Position numbers and translations under genes: made by a program
The notes under the pieces: generated by a model
What the model saw: the letters and a program-made list of their open reading frames with translations, nothing else
Told to the model about the DNA's origin: nothing
The model's database searches: none
Assembly: GCA_020346205.1 (NCBI GenBank)
Contig: CP070776.1
Location: forward strand, 1,199,001 to 1,208,519
Direction of reading: 5' to 3'
DNA from: Deltaproteobacteria bacterium
GTDB lineage: Bacteria; Desulfobacterota; Desulfobulbia; Desulfobulbales; BM004
DNA: 9,519 nucleotides
Part shown: piece after piece, positions 1 to 7,484 of the stretch
Numbering within the stretch: position 1 is the first letter of the stretch
Layout: each line of letters starts with the position of its first letter

Positions 1-508
1 TAATGCCACCTGCCACAGACAAATCAGGATGCTTTTTGTCAATCCCTGAGTCAAGAACTGCAACTTTCACATCAATACCTGTTGGTGGCCATACTGCCTC
101 AGCATCAATCCGGTCGACTCCCCAGGGCAGGACCTGACTTGAGCCGGGTTCACCTTTTTTGCCAATGCCTGTCCAGTCAGGCATATCGGTGGCATGGACC
201 TTGATGTCATCTTCAACCAGTAAAACTTTTTCTGAAGCAACCAGTGCATTTAGGGCTTCTTCAGGCAGCGTCACGGCCATGCCGTTGATGAGCCCAAGAG
301 GGAACCCCTCGCCCTCGATGCCGAAAGCCTGCAGCAAAGCTTTCTGGGCCTCCACGCTTTTAAAATTCTTTTTGAACATTACTATTTTGCGGGCCGATTT
401 TCCTTTTTCTGCTGTTGCCTGCCCGGATAAGGCAAGGACCATTGTCAATACACCAATAAATGTTATTAAATAACCAAAAACAAAAATGGTGGTTTTTTTA
501 ATATTCAT
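1..508 (-). CDS. Subtilisin-like serine protease (S8 family), preproprotein, 3' end outside window
   Basis: The frame is open from an ATG at 508 to the left edge of the window, giving 169 residues of an incomplete protein. Residues 1-33 look like a Sec signal peptide: NIKK at the N-terminus, a hydrophobic stretch at about 7-28, and a likely cleavage after ATA (31-33). Residues about 42-106 resemble an inhibitor I9-type propeptide, ending in a VEDD-type strand at 98-101. The mature domain then begins with a segment like the subtilisin N-terminus ([13 protein letters not shown], 128-140). VAVLDSGID (149-157) carries the predicted catalytic Asp153. The catalytic His and Ser lie beyond the window, so activity cannot be confirmed. 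It is probably an exported, self-processing protease acting in the periplasm or outside the cell; its substrate is unknown. It follows ftsZ by 54 bases with no obvious terminator, so read-through from the dcw operon is possible. It is not a lipoprotein, because there is no lipobox cysteine. Confidence 0.88.
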   Translation of the reverse strand, partial: MNIKKTTIFVFGYLITFIGVLTMVLALSGQATAEKGKSARKIVMFKKNFKSVEAQKALLQAFGIEGEGFPLGLINGMAVTLPEEALNALVASEKVLLVEDDIKVHATDMPDWTGIGKKGEPGSSQVLPWGVDRIDAEAVWPPTGIDVKVAVLDSGIDKKHPDLSVAGGI

Positions 509-514
509 TTTGGG

Positions 515-520
515 CCTCCT
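515..520 (-). promoter_or_regulatory. Ribosome binding site of the S8 protease gene
   Basis: A perfect AGGAGG lies six bases upstream of the ATG at 508. It fixes the start of the protease and predicts efficient translation. It is one of the best Shine-Dalgarno matches in the window, alongside those of ftsZ and ftsQ. Confidence 0.8.
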
Positions 521-562
521 TTCTCAGGTTGAATATAAAAAACCGTTTTATGAGAGATTGCT

Positions 563-1765
563 TTAGTCAGCAGCCTGTCTCAAGTAAGTGGGTGTTTCCA
601 GTTCTGCCTCATCTAAAGTATTGGGAAAGGGCAGTGACTGTTTCCGGACAAGTCCGGGATTACGTCTGTTAAAGGCCTTGTTAGACCTGCTTACACTGTT
701 GCCAGCAGCAATATTTGCTGCATCGTCCGCTTCAACAACGTCTCTTTCCTTGGCCTGGGTCTTGTTGGCAACTACCTGAATTGGTCTCTTGAGTGTTTCT
801 GCCTCTTCCATGCCTGCTACTCCGGTGGCAATTACCGTAACCCGCATTTCGTCTTGCAGGCTATCGTCAAAAAGAGCACCAACAATTATATTTGCATCCT
901 CATGGGCCTTCTGGGATATCAGGTTTGATGCTTCCATGAACTCATTCATGGTCAGGGATTCTTCTGCAGCCGAAATATTAATGAGTACTCCTTTGGCGCC
1001 GTCAATGCCCACATCCTGCAACAGGGGGTTGTCGATTGCACGTTTTGCGGCTTCGACTGCGCGATTTTCTCCAACACCAACACCTGCTCCCATGAGTGCA
1101 GGACCTACTTCCTTCATGACTGCTTTAAGATCGGCGAAATCAACATTCATGTGGCCCGGGAGGTTTATCAGGTCAGTAATACCCTTTACAGCCTGAAGAA
1201 GAACCTCATCAGCCTTTTTCATCATATCCATGAGCTTGCTGCCTTTTTGCATGATGGTAAGAAGGCGGTCATTGGGAATGGTGATAATGGTGTCCACATG
1301 CTTTTTTAGTTCCTTCCAGCCTTCCTCAGCTTTTTGCATCCTGGCCTTTGCCTCAAAAAAGAAGGGCTTGGTTACAACTGCTACGGTAAGAGCCCCTATT
1401 TCCTTGCTGAGCTTGGCAACTACTGGTGCACCGCCGGTTCCGGTCCCACCTCCAAGACCGGCAGTAATAAAGACCATATCAGCACCTCTGAGCACCTCAC
1501 GTATTTCTTCAAGGCTTTCAAAGGCTGCTTCTTTGCCCCTTTCAGGATCAGCTCCGGCTCCGAGGCCTTTTGTTATTCCCGGGCCGAGTTGTAAACATAC
1601 ATCCGCCTTGGAATTTTCCAGGGCCTGCATGTCAGTGTTGGCGGCGATAAACTCTATGCCTCTGAGATTATTTTCCACCATGGTATTGACGGCGTTCCCA
1701 CCTCCGCCACCGATACCGATAACCCTGATTCTGGCCAATGATTCTTCTGCCATCCGAAATTCCAT
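563..1765 (-). CDS. ftsZ: Cell division GTPase FtsZ
   Basis: This is the bacterial tubulin homologue that polymerises into the Z ring at midcell and recruits the divisome. The 400 residues show the full family pattern. There is a glycine-rich nucleotide loop at 18-24 and the tubulin signature GGGTGTG at 105-111. IPNDRLL is at 163-169, and the T7 synergy loop NVDFADLKAVM at 207-217 supplies the acidic residues that complete GTP hydrolysis on the neighbouring subunit. A variable linker of about 65 residues follows from about 320. The protein ends in the tail peptide ELETPTYLRQAAD (388-400), the site that binds FtsA and other tail partners. The length is normal for the family. The start at 1765 is set by a strong AAGGGGGA seven bases upstream. 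The gene follows ftsA by 97 bases, the largest gap in the cluster, which contains a candidate promoter. Confidence 0.98.
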   Translation of the reverse strand: MEFRMAEESLARIRVIGIGGGGGNAVNTMVENNLRGIEFIAANTDMQALENSKADVCLQLGPGITKGLGAGADPERGKEAAFESLEEIREVLRGADMVFITAGLGGGTGTGGAPVVAKLSKEIGALTVAVVTKPFFFEAKARMQKAEEGWKELKKHVDTIITIPNDRLLTIMQKGSKLMDMMKKADEVLLQAVKGITDLINLPGHMNVDFADLKAVMKEVGPALMGAGVGVGENRAVEAAKRAIDNPLLQDVGIDGAKGVLINISAAEESLTMNEFMEASNLISQKAHEDANIIVGALFDDSLQDEMRVTVIATGVAGMEEAETLKRPIQVVANKTQAKERDVVEADDAANIAAGNSVSRSNKAFNRRNPGLVRKQSLPFPNTLDEAELETPTYLRQAAD

Positions 1766-1772
1766 CTTTTTT

Positions 1773-1780
1773 TCCCCCTT
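1773..1780 (-). promoter_or_regulatory. Ribosome binding site of ftsZ
   Basis: AAGGGGGA lies seven bases upstream of the ftsZ ATG at 1765. It sits inside an almost pure purine leader (1766-1797, a single C). It favours the ATG at 1765 over the internal ATG at codon 5. Confidence 0.75.
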
Positions 1781-1846
1781 CTTTCTTTTCTTTGTCTATG
1801 TAAAATGTAATTTCTTACTGTTTATTATCGTTAAATTGTTTCTAAA

Positions 1847-1876
1847 ATTATATTTCCCATGGCTACATGTTGTTAC
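1847..1876 (-). promoter_or_regulatory. Candidate sigma70-type promoter for ftsZ
   Basis: On the minus strand a perfect TATAAT (1852-1847) is preceded by GTAACA (1876-1871), which matches four of six bases of the TTGACA consensus with an 18-base spacer. The -35 element lies in the last codons of ftsA. Transcription would begin near 1840, leaving an untranslated leader of about 75 bases. A dedicated ftsZ promoter is common in dcw clusters because FtsZ is needed in far greater amounts than FtsA or FtsQ. The region is AT-rich, so a chance match is possible. Confidence 0.4.
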
Positions 1877-3104
1877 TGAACCAGCCTTTTACCAGGCCGA
1901 CTACACCACCTATTGCCTTTTTGCCTGGTACACGCCATTTTTTCCCGGAGGCATTCCTGCTGGCATAAATGACAAGCCCGACTCCTGTTGCATGCTGAGG
2001 TGAGTTGGTACTATCGGGAGCCTCATTAATTTCACGGGGATATCCAATTCTTACAGGCAGATCAAAAATCTGCTCAGCCAATTCTACAATATGCTCAAGA
2101 AGGGCTGTGCCGCCGCAAATAACAACTCCGGCATTTAATCTGTCTTTGTATGAGGAATCGATCATTTCCTGGTTCAGGATAATCAGCATTTCTTCGATAC
2201 GCGGTTCCAGGATCTCACCCATGATCCTCTGCTTTACTTTTCTGGGCTGCCTGTCACCGACAGTGGGAACCTCTATAATATTGTCTCCATCTATCATTGA
2301 GGTCAGGGCAGAACCGTAAAGATTTTTTAAGCGTTCAGCCTCCTGAAAAGGAGTACGCAGGCCAACAGACAGATCGTTGGTCAGGTTATTGCCGCCAAGA
2401 CCGAGTTCGTAGGTATGTTTTATTGTGCCCCCGGAAAAGATGGCCAGGTCAGATGTGCCACCGCCTATATCAAGAAGGCCTACACCAAGGTCCATTTCTT
2501 CGCGGGATAAAACAGCATTTGCGGAAGCTAATGATTCCAAAACAATATCTGCCACTTCAAGGCCGGCCCTGTTGCAGCACATAACAAGGTTATGGATTGA
2601 CGTTGTATCGCCGGTCACAATATGAACATTGGTAACCAGTCTGACTCCGGTCATACCCAGGGGATCCTGGATGCCGGTGTGGTCGTCAACCATGAATTCC
2701 TGGGGCAGGACATGGATAATTTGCTGATTTTGTGAAAGGTTAACTGCTCTGGCAGCATCAATTACTCGGTTAATGTCATCCTGCCTTATTTCCCTGTTTT
2801 TAATGCCGACGATACCGGGACTGTTAAAACCCTTTATATGGCTCCCGGCAATGCCGACACAAACAGTGTTGATTTCACAACCAGCCATTTCTTCAGCCTG
2901 TTCCACTGCCATACGGATAGAATGCACCGTGCTCTCAATGTTAACGACCACGCCTTTTTTTAAACCTATAGAAGGATGAGTGCCTATACCAATAATATCG
3001 ATCTTTTTTTCGAAAATCTCGCCAATGACAGCACAGATTTTTGTGGTGCCGACATCAAGCCCTACTATCAATTCTCCTCTTTGTTTTTTCTCCATTTCTT
3101 TCAT
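1863..3104 (-). CDS. ftsA: Cell division protein FtsA, actin-like membrane anchor of FtsZ
   Basis: FtsA is an actin-fold ATPase that tethers FtsZ filaments to the inner membrane and recruits later division proteins. The 413 residues show the phosphate 1 loop GLDVGTTK (15-22), the FtsA-specific 1C subdomain at roughly 85-165, the phosphate 2 loop LDIGGGTSDL (211-220) and the adenosine loop ICGGTALL (329-336). The last residues (VVGLVKGWFSNNM, 401-413) form the expected amphipathic membrane-targeting helix after a basic linker. The length is typical. The ATG at 3104 overlaps the ftsQ stop as ATGA, which implies translational coupling. A second in-frame ATG at 3095 is also plausible: GGGG at 3108-3105 is too close to the first ATG but well placed for the second, and the protein would lose only three residues. 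Confidence 0.97.
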   Translation of the reverse strand: MKEMEKKQRGELIVGLDVGTTKICAVIGEIFEKKIDIIGIGTHPSIGLKKGVVVNIESTVHSIRMAVEQAEEMAGCEINTVCVGIAGSHIKGFNSPGIVGIKNREIRQDDINRVIDAARAVNLSQNQQIIHVLPQEFMVDDHTGIQDPLGMTGVRLVTNVHIVTGDTTSIHNLVMCCNRAGLEVADIVLESLASANAVLSREEMDLGVGLLDIGGGTSDLAIFSGGTIKHTYELGLGGNNLTNDLSVGLRTPFQEAERLKNLYGSALTSMIDGDNIIEVPTVGDRQPRKVKQRIMGEILEPRIEEMLIILNQEMIDSSYKDRLNAGVVICGGTALLEHIVELAEQIFDLPVRIGYPREINEAPDSTNSPQHATGVGLVIYASRNASGKKWRVPGKKAIGGVVGLVKGWFSNNM

Positions 3105-3961
3105 CCCCGATGTATTCTGTTGGCTGCAAGTTTGCCAACCAGAATAGTATCCTTCTGATAATCCAAGCGGATATATGAAACTTCAGAAAACTCCTTCGTT
3201 TTATAGAGATCTTTCAAAACCTTTACCAACCGGTAATAGCGCGTTGAAATTTTTCCTTCTTTACCAAGGTAAATGGGAAATGGTCTGTCGAGCAGATAGA
3301 GAATAAGTTCCCCTTTTTCATCTATATGGATCTCTGAGATATTCTGTTCAGGCAGTATAGGGTTATTCCTGTTGGCCAATTTGAGAAAATCAAAAGCATC
3401 CAGAAGGGGTTCAGGGATAAGTACCGCGTCAGATGAGTTGAAAGGAAAGTTCTCAAGACCTGTAATTATTGGGAAATCAAGCTCCTGTTCATGGCTTGCG
3501 GCAGCAATTATTCGACCTCTGCTGTCGAGGTAGAACAGGCCTGATTTTCTGCTCAACAGCGCCACCGGATTTTTTTCCTTCAGGTTGATTAACAGTCGGT
3601 TTGGCCAATCCCGGATGACTTCCGCCCTGGCGACCCAAGGATGGCTTTCGAGTAACGACTGAACCTGTACAACATCAATGGCAAGGAGATTAGAATGTAT
3701 ATCCACCCTGCTCAAGGCAGCAATCTGTTCCTTATTTGTCATGCGGTTGCCATCAATCTTGACAGCTGTTATTTGAAAGAAGTCACTCTGGCACATCCTT
3801 TTGTATATATGTTTGGCCCCTAATCCGAGACTCATGAGAAGGACGAGCAGTAAAAAAATCTTAATGAACATTTTGCGCTGTTGCTTATTGAAGGCATTAT
3901 TGGGCCCTTTAGGATTTTTCACTGATTTGATTTCTATGCTTGCAGCATGTGGCATATTCAT
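3101..3961 (-). CDS. ftsQ: Cell division protein FtsQ (DivIB family)
   Basis: FtsQ is a bitopic inner-membrane protein that links the cytoplasmic ring to the periplasmic FtsB/FtsL and FtsW/FtsI machinery. From the ATG at 3961 it has 286 residues: a basic cytoplasmic tail (1-31), one transmembrane helix (about 32-49), a POTRA domain (about 61-130, including SHPWVARAEVIRDWPNRL at 106-123) and a following beta domain to about 265. FtsQ diverges quickly, so the call rests on architecture, the POTRA pattern and the place before ftsA. The frame is open upstream to 4042, but that start would overlap murB by 74 bases. The ATG at 3961 has good Shine-Dalgarno sequences (GAGG at 3970-3967, GGAGG at 3980-3976) and lies seven bases after the murB stop. 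No ddl gene separates it from murB, unlike in enterobacteria. Confidence 0.93.
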   Translation of the reverse strand: MNMPHAASIEIKSVKNPKGPNNAFNKQQRKMFIKIFLLLVLLMSLGLGAKHIYKRMCQSDFFQITAVKIDGNRMTNKEQIAALSRVDIHSNLLAIDVVQVQSLLESHPWVARAEVIRDWPNRLLINLKEKNPVALLSRKSGLFYLDSRGRIIAAASHEQELDFPIITGLENFPFNSSDAVLIPEPLLDAFDFLKLANRNNPILPEQNISEIHIDEKGELILYLLDRPFPIYLGKEGKISTRYYRLVKVLKDLYKTKEFSEVSYIRLDYQKDTILVGKLAANRIHRG

Positions 3962-3966
3962 TTTTT

Positions 3967-3980
3967 CCTCATTCTCCTCC
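3967..3980 (-). promoter_or_regulatory. Ribosome binding region of ftsQ spanning the murB stop
   Basis: Two purine-rich Shine-Dalgarno candidates sit here: GGAGGAGA at 3980-3973 and GAGG at 3970-3967, five bases before the ATG at 3961. The murB stop TGA (3971-3969) lies between and partly within them, so a ribosome finishing murB ends on the ftsQ initiation site. This decides the ftsQ start in favour of 3961. Confidence 0.65.
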
Positions 3981-4907
3981 CAGAATATGGACCTCAGGCT
4001 CAAGCTTGATGCCAAAATGTTTAAAGACCTCCTGCTGTACAATCTGCATGATGTCCAGTATATCTGCTGCGGATGCTGTGCCGGTATTTACAATGAAATT
4101 GGCATGTTTCTCGGAAATCTTCGCACCACCTACTGAAAATCCTTTAAGCCCTGCCTCTTCAATTAAACGTCCGGCTGAATCATCCGGAGGATTTTTGAAA
4201 AAAGAACCGGCGCTGTGCTCTGCAATCGGTTGATTTTTAATGCGCATTTCCTGATATCTTTTACAAGCAGCTTTAATATTGTCTTTACTGCCAGGCTTTA
4301 ATGCAAAGGTTGCCGAGAGCAGAAGCGTATTTTGTGGCATGGACCACTTTCTGTACAGAAACCCTAGATTGATTCCCTGTTCTGAGGAGGCTTCGCCTTT
4401 ATGGTCCATGAGGACTACCGAATCAACCAGATTGCCAATTTCATAACCCCAGGCTCCAGCATTCATGACAATTGCACCCCCTATACTTCCAGGGATACCA
4501 ATGGCAAATTCCAATCCTGTTAATCCCTGTGAAGTACAGTAATTTACAAGCTTGGGCAGTAAACAACCTGCTCCAGTTCGAACGAAGACCTGTTTTTCAT
4601 TTGTAGGGGTTGGTTCCGCGAGTTTTTCAATAGTGTTGAAATCTCCTTCCAGAACAATTATCACTCCTGCAAGTCCGCTGTCCGGGACCAGTATATTGCT
4701 GCCTCTACCAACAACCCACCAGCCGATATCATGATCTTTAAGCCACAGTATCAAACTTTTGAGGTCATCTACGTTCGCTACAGAAATAATGGCCTCAGCT
4801 GGTCCGCCAACTTTCAGGCTAGAAAATTGTGACATGGGGCTGTCCCATAAAATTCTACCCTTCCAGAATTGGGAAAGATCTTTTGCGTGTGAGTTGAGTG
4901 ATGCCAT
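3969..4907 (-). CDS. murB: UDP-N-acetylenolpyruvoylglucosamine reductase MurB
   Basis: MurB is the FAD-dependent cytoplasmic enzyme that uses NADPH to reduce UDP-GlcNAc-enolpyruvate to UDP-MurNAc. Counting from the ATG at 4907 it has 312 residues. The FAD-binding segment shows KVGGPAE (32-38), GRGSNILV (67-74) and GIPGSIGGAIVMNAGAWG (137-154). YRKW (185-188) supplies the substrate-side arginine. GSFFKNP (234-240) carries the proton-donor Ser235, and EPEV near the C-terminus carries the catalytic Glu305. This pattern and length suit the shorter type II MurB rather than the E. coli type I. The frame continues to a GTG at 4958, which would overlap murC by 32 bases and has only a weak ribosome site. 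I prefer the ATG at 4907, 19 bases after the murC stop, although its own AAGAG is also weak. It sits between murC and ftsQ in the operon. Confidence 0.95.
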   Translation of the reverse strand: MASLNSHAKDLSQFWKGRILWDSPMSQFSSLKVGGPAEAIISVANVDDLKSLILWLKDHDIGWWVVGRGSNILVPDSGLAGVIIVLEGDFNTIEKLAEPTPTNEKQVFVRTGAGCLLPKLVNYCTSQGLTGLEFAIGIPGSIGGAIVMNAGAWGYEIGNLVDSVVLMDHKGEASSEQGINLGFLYRKWSMPQNTLLLSATFALKPGSKDNIKAACKRYQEMRIKNQPIAEHSAGSFFKNPPDDSAGRLIEEAGLKGFSVGGAKISEKHANFIVNTGTASAADILDIMQIVQQEVFKHFGIKLEPEVHILGGE

Positions 4908-4926
4908 GTCTCTTATCTGTCTGGTT

Positions 4927-6306
4927 TCAATCCTGAATCTTTTCAAGCAGCTTTTCACCAGCCTGCCAGATATTTCCAGCTCCTAATGACAAGACCACGT
5001 CACCAGGGGCAAGAATGTCCATGGTCTTGTCAAGGAGCCTCTCAAAGTTTGGCGCAAAGTATGCATGCCTGTGACCATGCTGCTTTATGCCGTCCAACAG
5101 TGCTTCTGCACTAACCCCGGGTATCGGGGATTCGCTGGCACTATATATTTCGGTTAAAAGAAGGATGTCGGCCTCGTGAAAGGCGGTATAGAACTCTTCG
5201 GCTAAAGCCTTGGTTCTAGAATATCGGTGTGGCTGAAACAGAACCACAAGTCTGCGCTTAGGCCACGCGTCACGTAGGGCGGAGAGGGTTGCCCGAATTT
5301 CAGTTGGATGATGTCCATAATCATCAACAACTGTAATATCTCTCCTTTCTCCTTTAATTTGCAACCTACGCTGCACCCCCGAAAAACTTTGCAAAGCAGC
5401 AGCAATAGTAGCAAATGGGATATCCAACTCCAGCCCTACTGTGACGGCGGCTAAAGCATTGTATACGTTATGTATCCCGGCCAGCGAGAGTGTGATGTCA
5501 CCAAGGACTTCATTCTCTCTGCAGACTTCAAACCGGGTACTGATACCAGAAGTGGTAATTCCTTTGGCAAATACATTTGCCTGGCTGGTCAGGCCATAGG
5601 TCAATAATCTCTTCTTTATCTCTGGCAGTATAGAGGCAACATGAGGATCATCAAGACAGAGAATGGCTGCACCGTAAAATGGAATTTTATCTATAAACTC
5701 GAGAAAAACATCTTTGATCTCTTCTATGGAACTGTAGTAGTCAACGTGTTCAAGGTCTATATTGGTTACAACTTCTAAAACAGGGTCAAGTTTCAAAAAT
5801 GATCCATCAGATTCATCGGCTTCAGCGACAAGAAAGTCTCCTTCCCCCAGCTTGGCATTGCTTCCACCCAGACAGTCTACTTTCCCTCCTATGACCACAG
5901 TTGGATCAAGGTCTGCCTCGGCAAGAAGCCACGCTACCATGGAAGTGGTTGTTGTTTTGCCGTGACTCCCGGCAATGGCAATGCCGAATTTGCTAAGCCG
6001 CATAAGTTCTGCAAGCATCTCAGCCCTGGGTATGACAGGGATGTGCGAATCGACGGCAGCCCGGATTTCCGGGTTGTCAGGATCTATGGCTGAGGAAATG
6101 ACTACAACATCGGCTCCGTTTGTCCACTCTGCATCATGTCCCAAGTAAACAGATCCGCCGAGGGATTGGAGGCGACGGGTAATGTCAGATTCCTGCATGT
6201 CAGAGCCACTGATCTTGTATCCAAGGTTCAGTAACAGCTCTGCGATACCGCTCATACCGATTCCGCCGATGCCCACAAAGTGTATATGTTTGCTTTTTCT
6301 ATACAT
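4927..6306 (-). CDS. murC: UDP-N-acetylmuramate--L-alanine ligase MurC
   Basis: MurC is the first Mur ligase; it adds L-alanine to UDP-MurNAc with ATP in the cytoplasm. All 459 residues are present and the length is typical. The N-terminal UDP-binding domain starts with [12 protein letters not shown] (9-20). The central ATPase domain has the P-loop GSHGKTTT (113-120), [10 protein letters not shown] (161-170) and [10 protein letters not shown] (182-191). The C-terminal domain has [10 protein letters not shown] (328-337), [10 protein letters not shown] (356-365) and LSLGAGNIW (439-447). The DDYGHHPTE motif separates it from MurD, MurE and MurF. The ATG at 6306 lies 29 bases after the murG stop and has only a weak purine stretch upstream, so translation may depend on ribosomes arriving from murG. 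Confidence 0.98.
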   Translation of the reverse strand: MYRKSKHIHFVGIGGIGMSGIAELLLNLGYKISGSDMQESDITRRLQSLGGSVYLGHDAEWTNGADVVVISSAIDPDNPEIRAAVDSHIPVIPRAEMLAELMRLSKFGIAIAGSHGKTTTTSMVAWLLAEADLDPTVVIGGKVDCLGGSNAKLGEGDFLVAEADESDGSFLKLDPVLEVVTNIDLEHVDYYSSIEEIKDVFLEFIDKIPFYGAAILCLDDPHVASILPEIKKRLLTYGLTSQANVFAKGITTSGISTRFEVCRENEVLGDITLSLAGIHNVYNALAAVTVGLELDIPFATIAAALQSFSGVQRRLQIKGERRDITVVDDYGHHPTEIRATLSALRDAWPKRRLVVLFQPHRYSRTKALAEEFYTAFHEADILLLTEIYSASESPIPGVSAEALLDGIKQHGHRHAYFAPNFERLLDKTMDILAPGDVVLSLGAGNIWQAGEKLLEKIQD

Positions 6307-6335
6307 TTCAGATCTTTTTCAGTTTTACGTGTTTT

Positions 6336-7484
6336 TCAGAAAGCCAAGATTTTTCCAGGATTTTCCTGTAGTTTATCCTTTAACAGTTCCATACAGCCGT
6401 TGATAATTGCGCCGGTAGCCTCTGGTTTAGCAATTTTTCCAGAGTTGGCGCCCATATCTGCCAGAAGTTTTGTGTCTCCCAAAAGCCGCTTTATTTCCAT
6501 GCCCAGTTTTTCCCCATCCAGTTCAGACTGTTTGAACATGACTCCACCACCTGCATCGACAAGATAACGGCCGTTGATCTCCTGGTGATTATCAGCAGCA
6601 TAGGGATACGGCACAAGAATTACAGGCTTGTGGAAAACTGTGAGTTCTGCAAGGGTGGTGGCACCTGCCCGGGAAACAACAAGATCGGCCTGGGAATATA
6701 TTTCTACCATATCACTGAAAAAAGCCTGGACCCTGGCGTTGACCCCCATGGCAGCATATTTTCTCTGCACATAAATTTCGTCGTGCTCACCAGTCTGGTG
6801 GATAATATTGGGTAAATGCTCTAGTCCCAACAGGCACTTTTCAGCTGCTTCAAGCATGAGGCTGTTTAAGCGTCTTGCCCCCTGGCTGCCGCCTAAAATC
6901 AATACGGTCAAAGGTTCTTGGTATTCTTTCTGGCGCATCTGTTTGGCTGCCTTTACAATGGGGCTGCGTACAGGGTTGCCGCTTAAGACTGTTTTATTGG
7001 CTGGGAAATACTTTTCGCTGCCCGGAAGAGAGACAAATATCCTGTGGGCTATTTGGCCCAACAGTTTGTTGGCCAACCCAGGTATGGAGTTCTGTTCATG
7101 TATACAGGTTGTAATACCCAGGAGACGGCCTGCGAGAATTACAGGTCCGGTAACATAACCGCCCACGCCAAATACAAGAGCAGGTTTGAATTTCCTGATA
7201 ATTTTGATTGCTTCAAAAAGTGCTGCAGGCTGTTGCAGCAGAGCTTTTATTTTTGCAGTCAGACCTTTGCCTATAATACCCTGTGTCCTAATGGTCATAG
7301 TTTTAAAGCCGAGGTCTGCCAAAGCTGTTTTATCTACTTTTCTCTCAGTACCTATAAAAAGCACTTCAGTACCAGGATAGGCGCGCATCATTGCCTGTGC
7401 CAGGGAGATACCTGGAAATAGGTGCCCTCCGGTTCCACCACCTGTGACGATAAGCCGCATGTTATGTACTTTTTCGTCTTTCAT
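6336..7484 (-). CDS. murG: UDP-N-acetylglucosamine--lipid I GlcNAc transferase MurG
   Basis: MurG is the peripheral inner-membrane GT-B (GT28) glycosyltransferase that converts lipid I to lipid II, the last cytoplasmic step of peptidoglycan precursor synthesis. Counting from the ATG at 7484 it has 382 residues. The N-terminal domain has GGTGGH (16-21) for lipid I and HEQNSIPGLAN (129-139). The C-terminal domain has GGSQGA (198-203), SRAGATTLAEL (271-281) and PYPYAADNHQ (292-301), the UDP-GlcNAc site. The ATG shares one base with the murD stop (TGATG). A TTG directly before it (7487) and an internal ATG at 7460 are other possible starts. The 7460 start matches the usual family N-terminus (MRLIVTGGGTGG) but has no clear ribosome site, whereas AAGGGA at 7503-7498 serves the upstream pair. 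It directly follows murD, where ftsW would normally intervene. Confidence 0.97.
   Translation of the reverse strand: MKDEKVHNMRLIVTGGGTGGHLFPGISLAQAMMRAYPGTEVLFIGTERKVDKTALADLGFKTMTIRTQGIIGKGLTAKIKALLQQPAALFEAIKIIRKFKPALVFGVGGYVTGPVILAGRLLGITTCIHEQNSIPGLANKLLGQIAHRIFVSLPGSEKYFPANKTVLSGNPVRSPIVKAAKQMRQKEYQEPLTVLILGGSQGARRLNSLMLEAAEKCLLGLEHLPNIIHQTGEHDEIYVQRKYAAMGVNARVQAFFSDMVEIYSQADLVVSRAGATTLAELTVFHKPVILVPYPYAADNHQEINGRYLVDAGGGVMFKQSELDGEKLGMEIKRLLGDTKLLADMGANSGKIAKPEATGAIINGCMELLKDKLQENPGKILAF

Noticed and set aside
67..249. Minus-strand 60-codon frame near the left edge
   Set aside because: It lies in a different frame from the S8 protease, whose frame is continuous from 508 to the edge with clear signal peptide, propeptide and catalytic Asp motif.
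509..562. Possible terminator after ftsZ
   Set aside because: The only inverted repeat is AAAAC/GTTTT with a one-base loop, too short and AT-rich for a stable intrinsic terminator, although a short T-run follows it on the minus strand.
789..1196. Plus-strand open frame of 135 codons inside ftsZ
   Set aside because: It is fully antisense to the conserved FtsZ core, and its composition (Ser, Ala, Met, Pro) reflects the complementary frame rather than a protein family.
1230..2003. Long plus-strand open frame (257 codons) opposite ftsZ and the ftsA-ftsZ gap
   Set aside because: It is antisense to the conserved ftsZ and ftsA genes, has low-complexity Ser/Pro/Phe-rich composition typical of a shadow frame, and shows no recognisable domain.
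4042..4044. Upstream start for ftsQ giving 313 residues
   Set aside because: It would overlap murB by 74 bases and lacks a clear ribosome site, whereas the ATG at 3961 has two good Shine-Dalgarno candidates and gives a normal short cytoplasmic tail.
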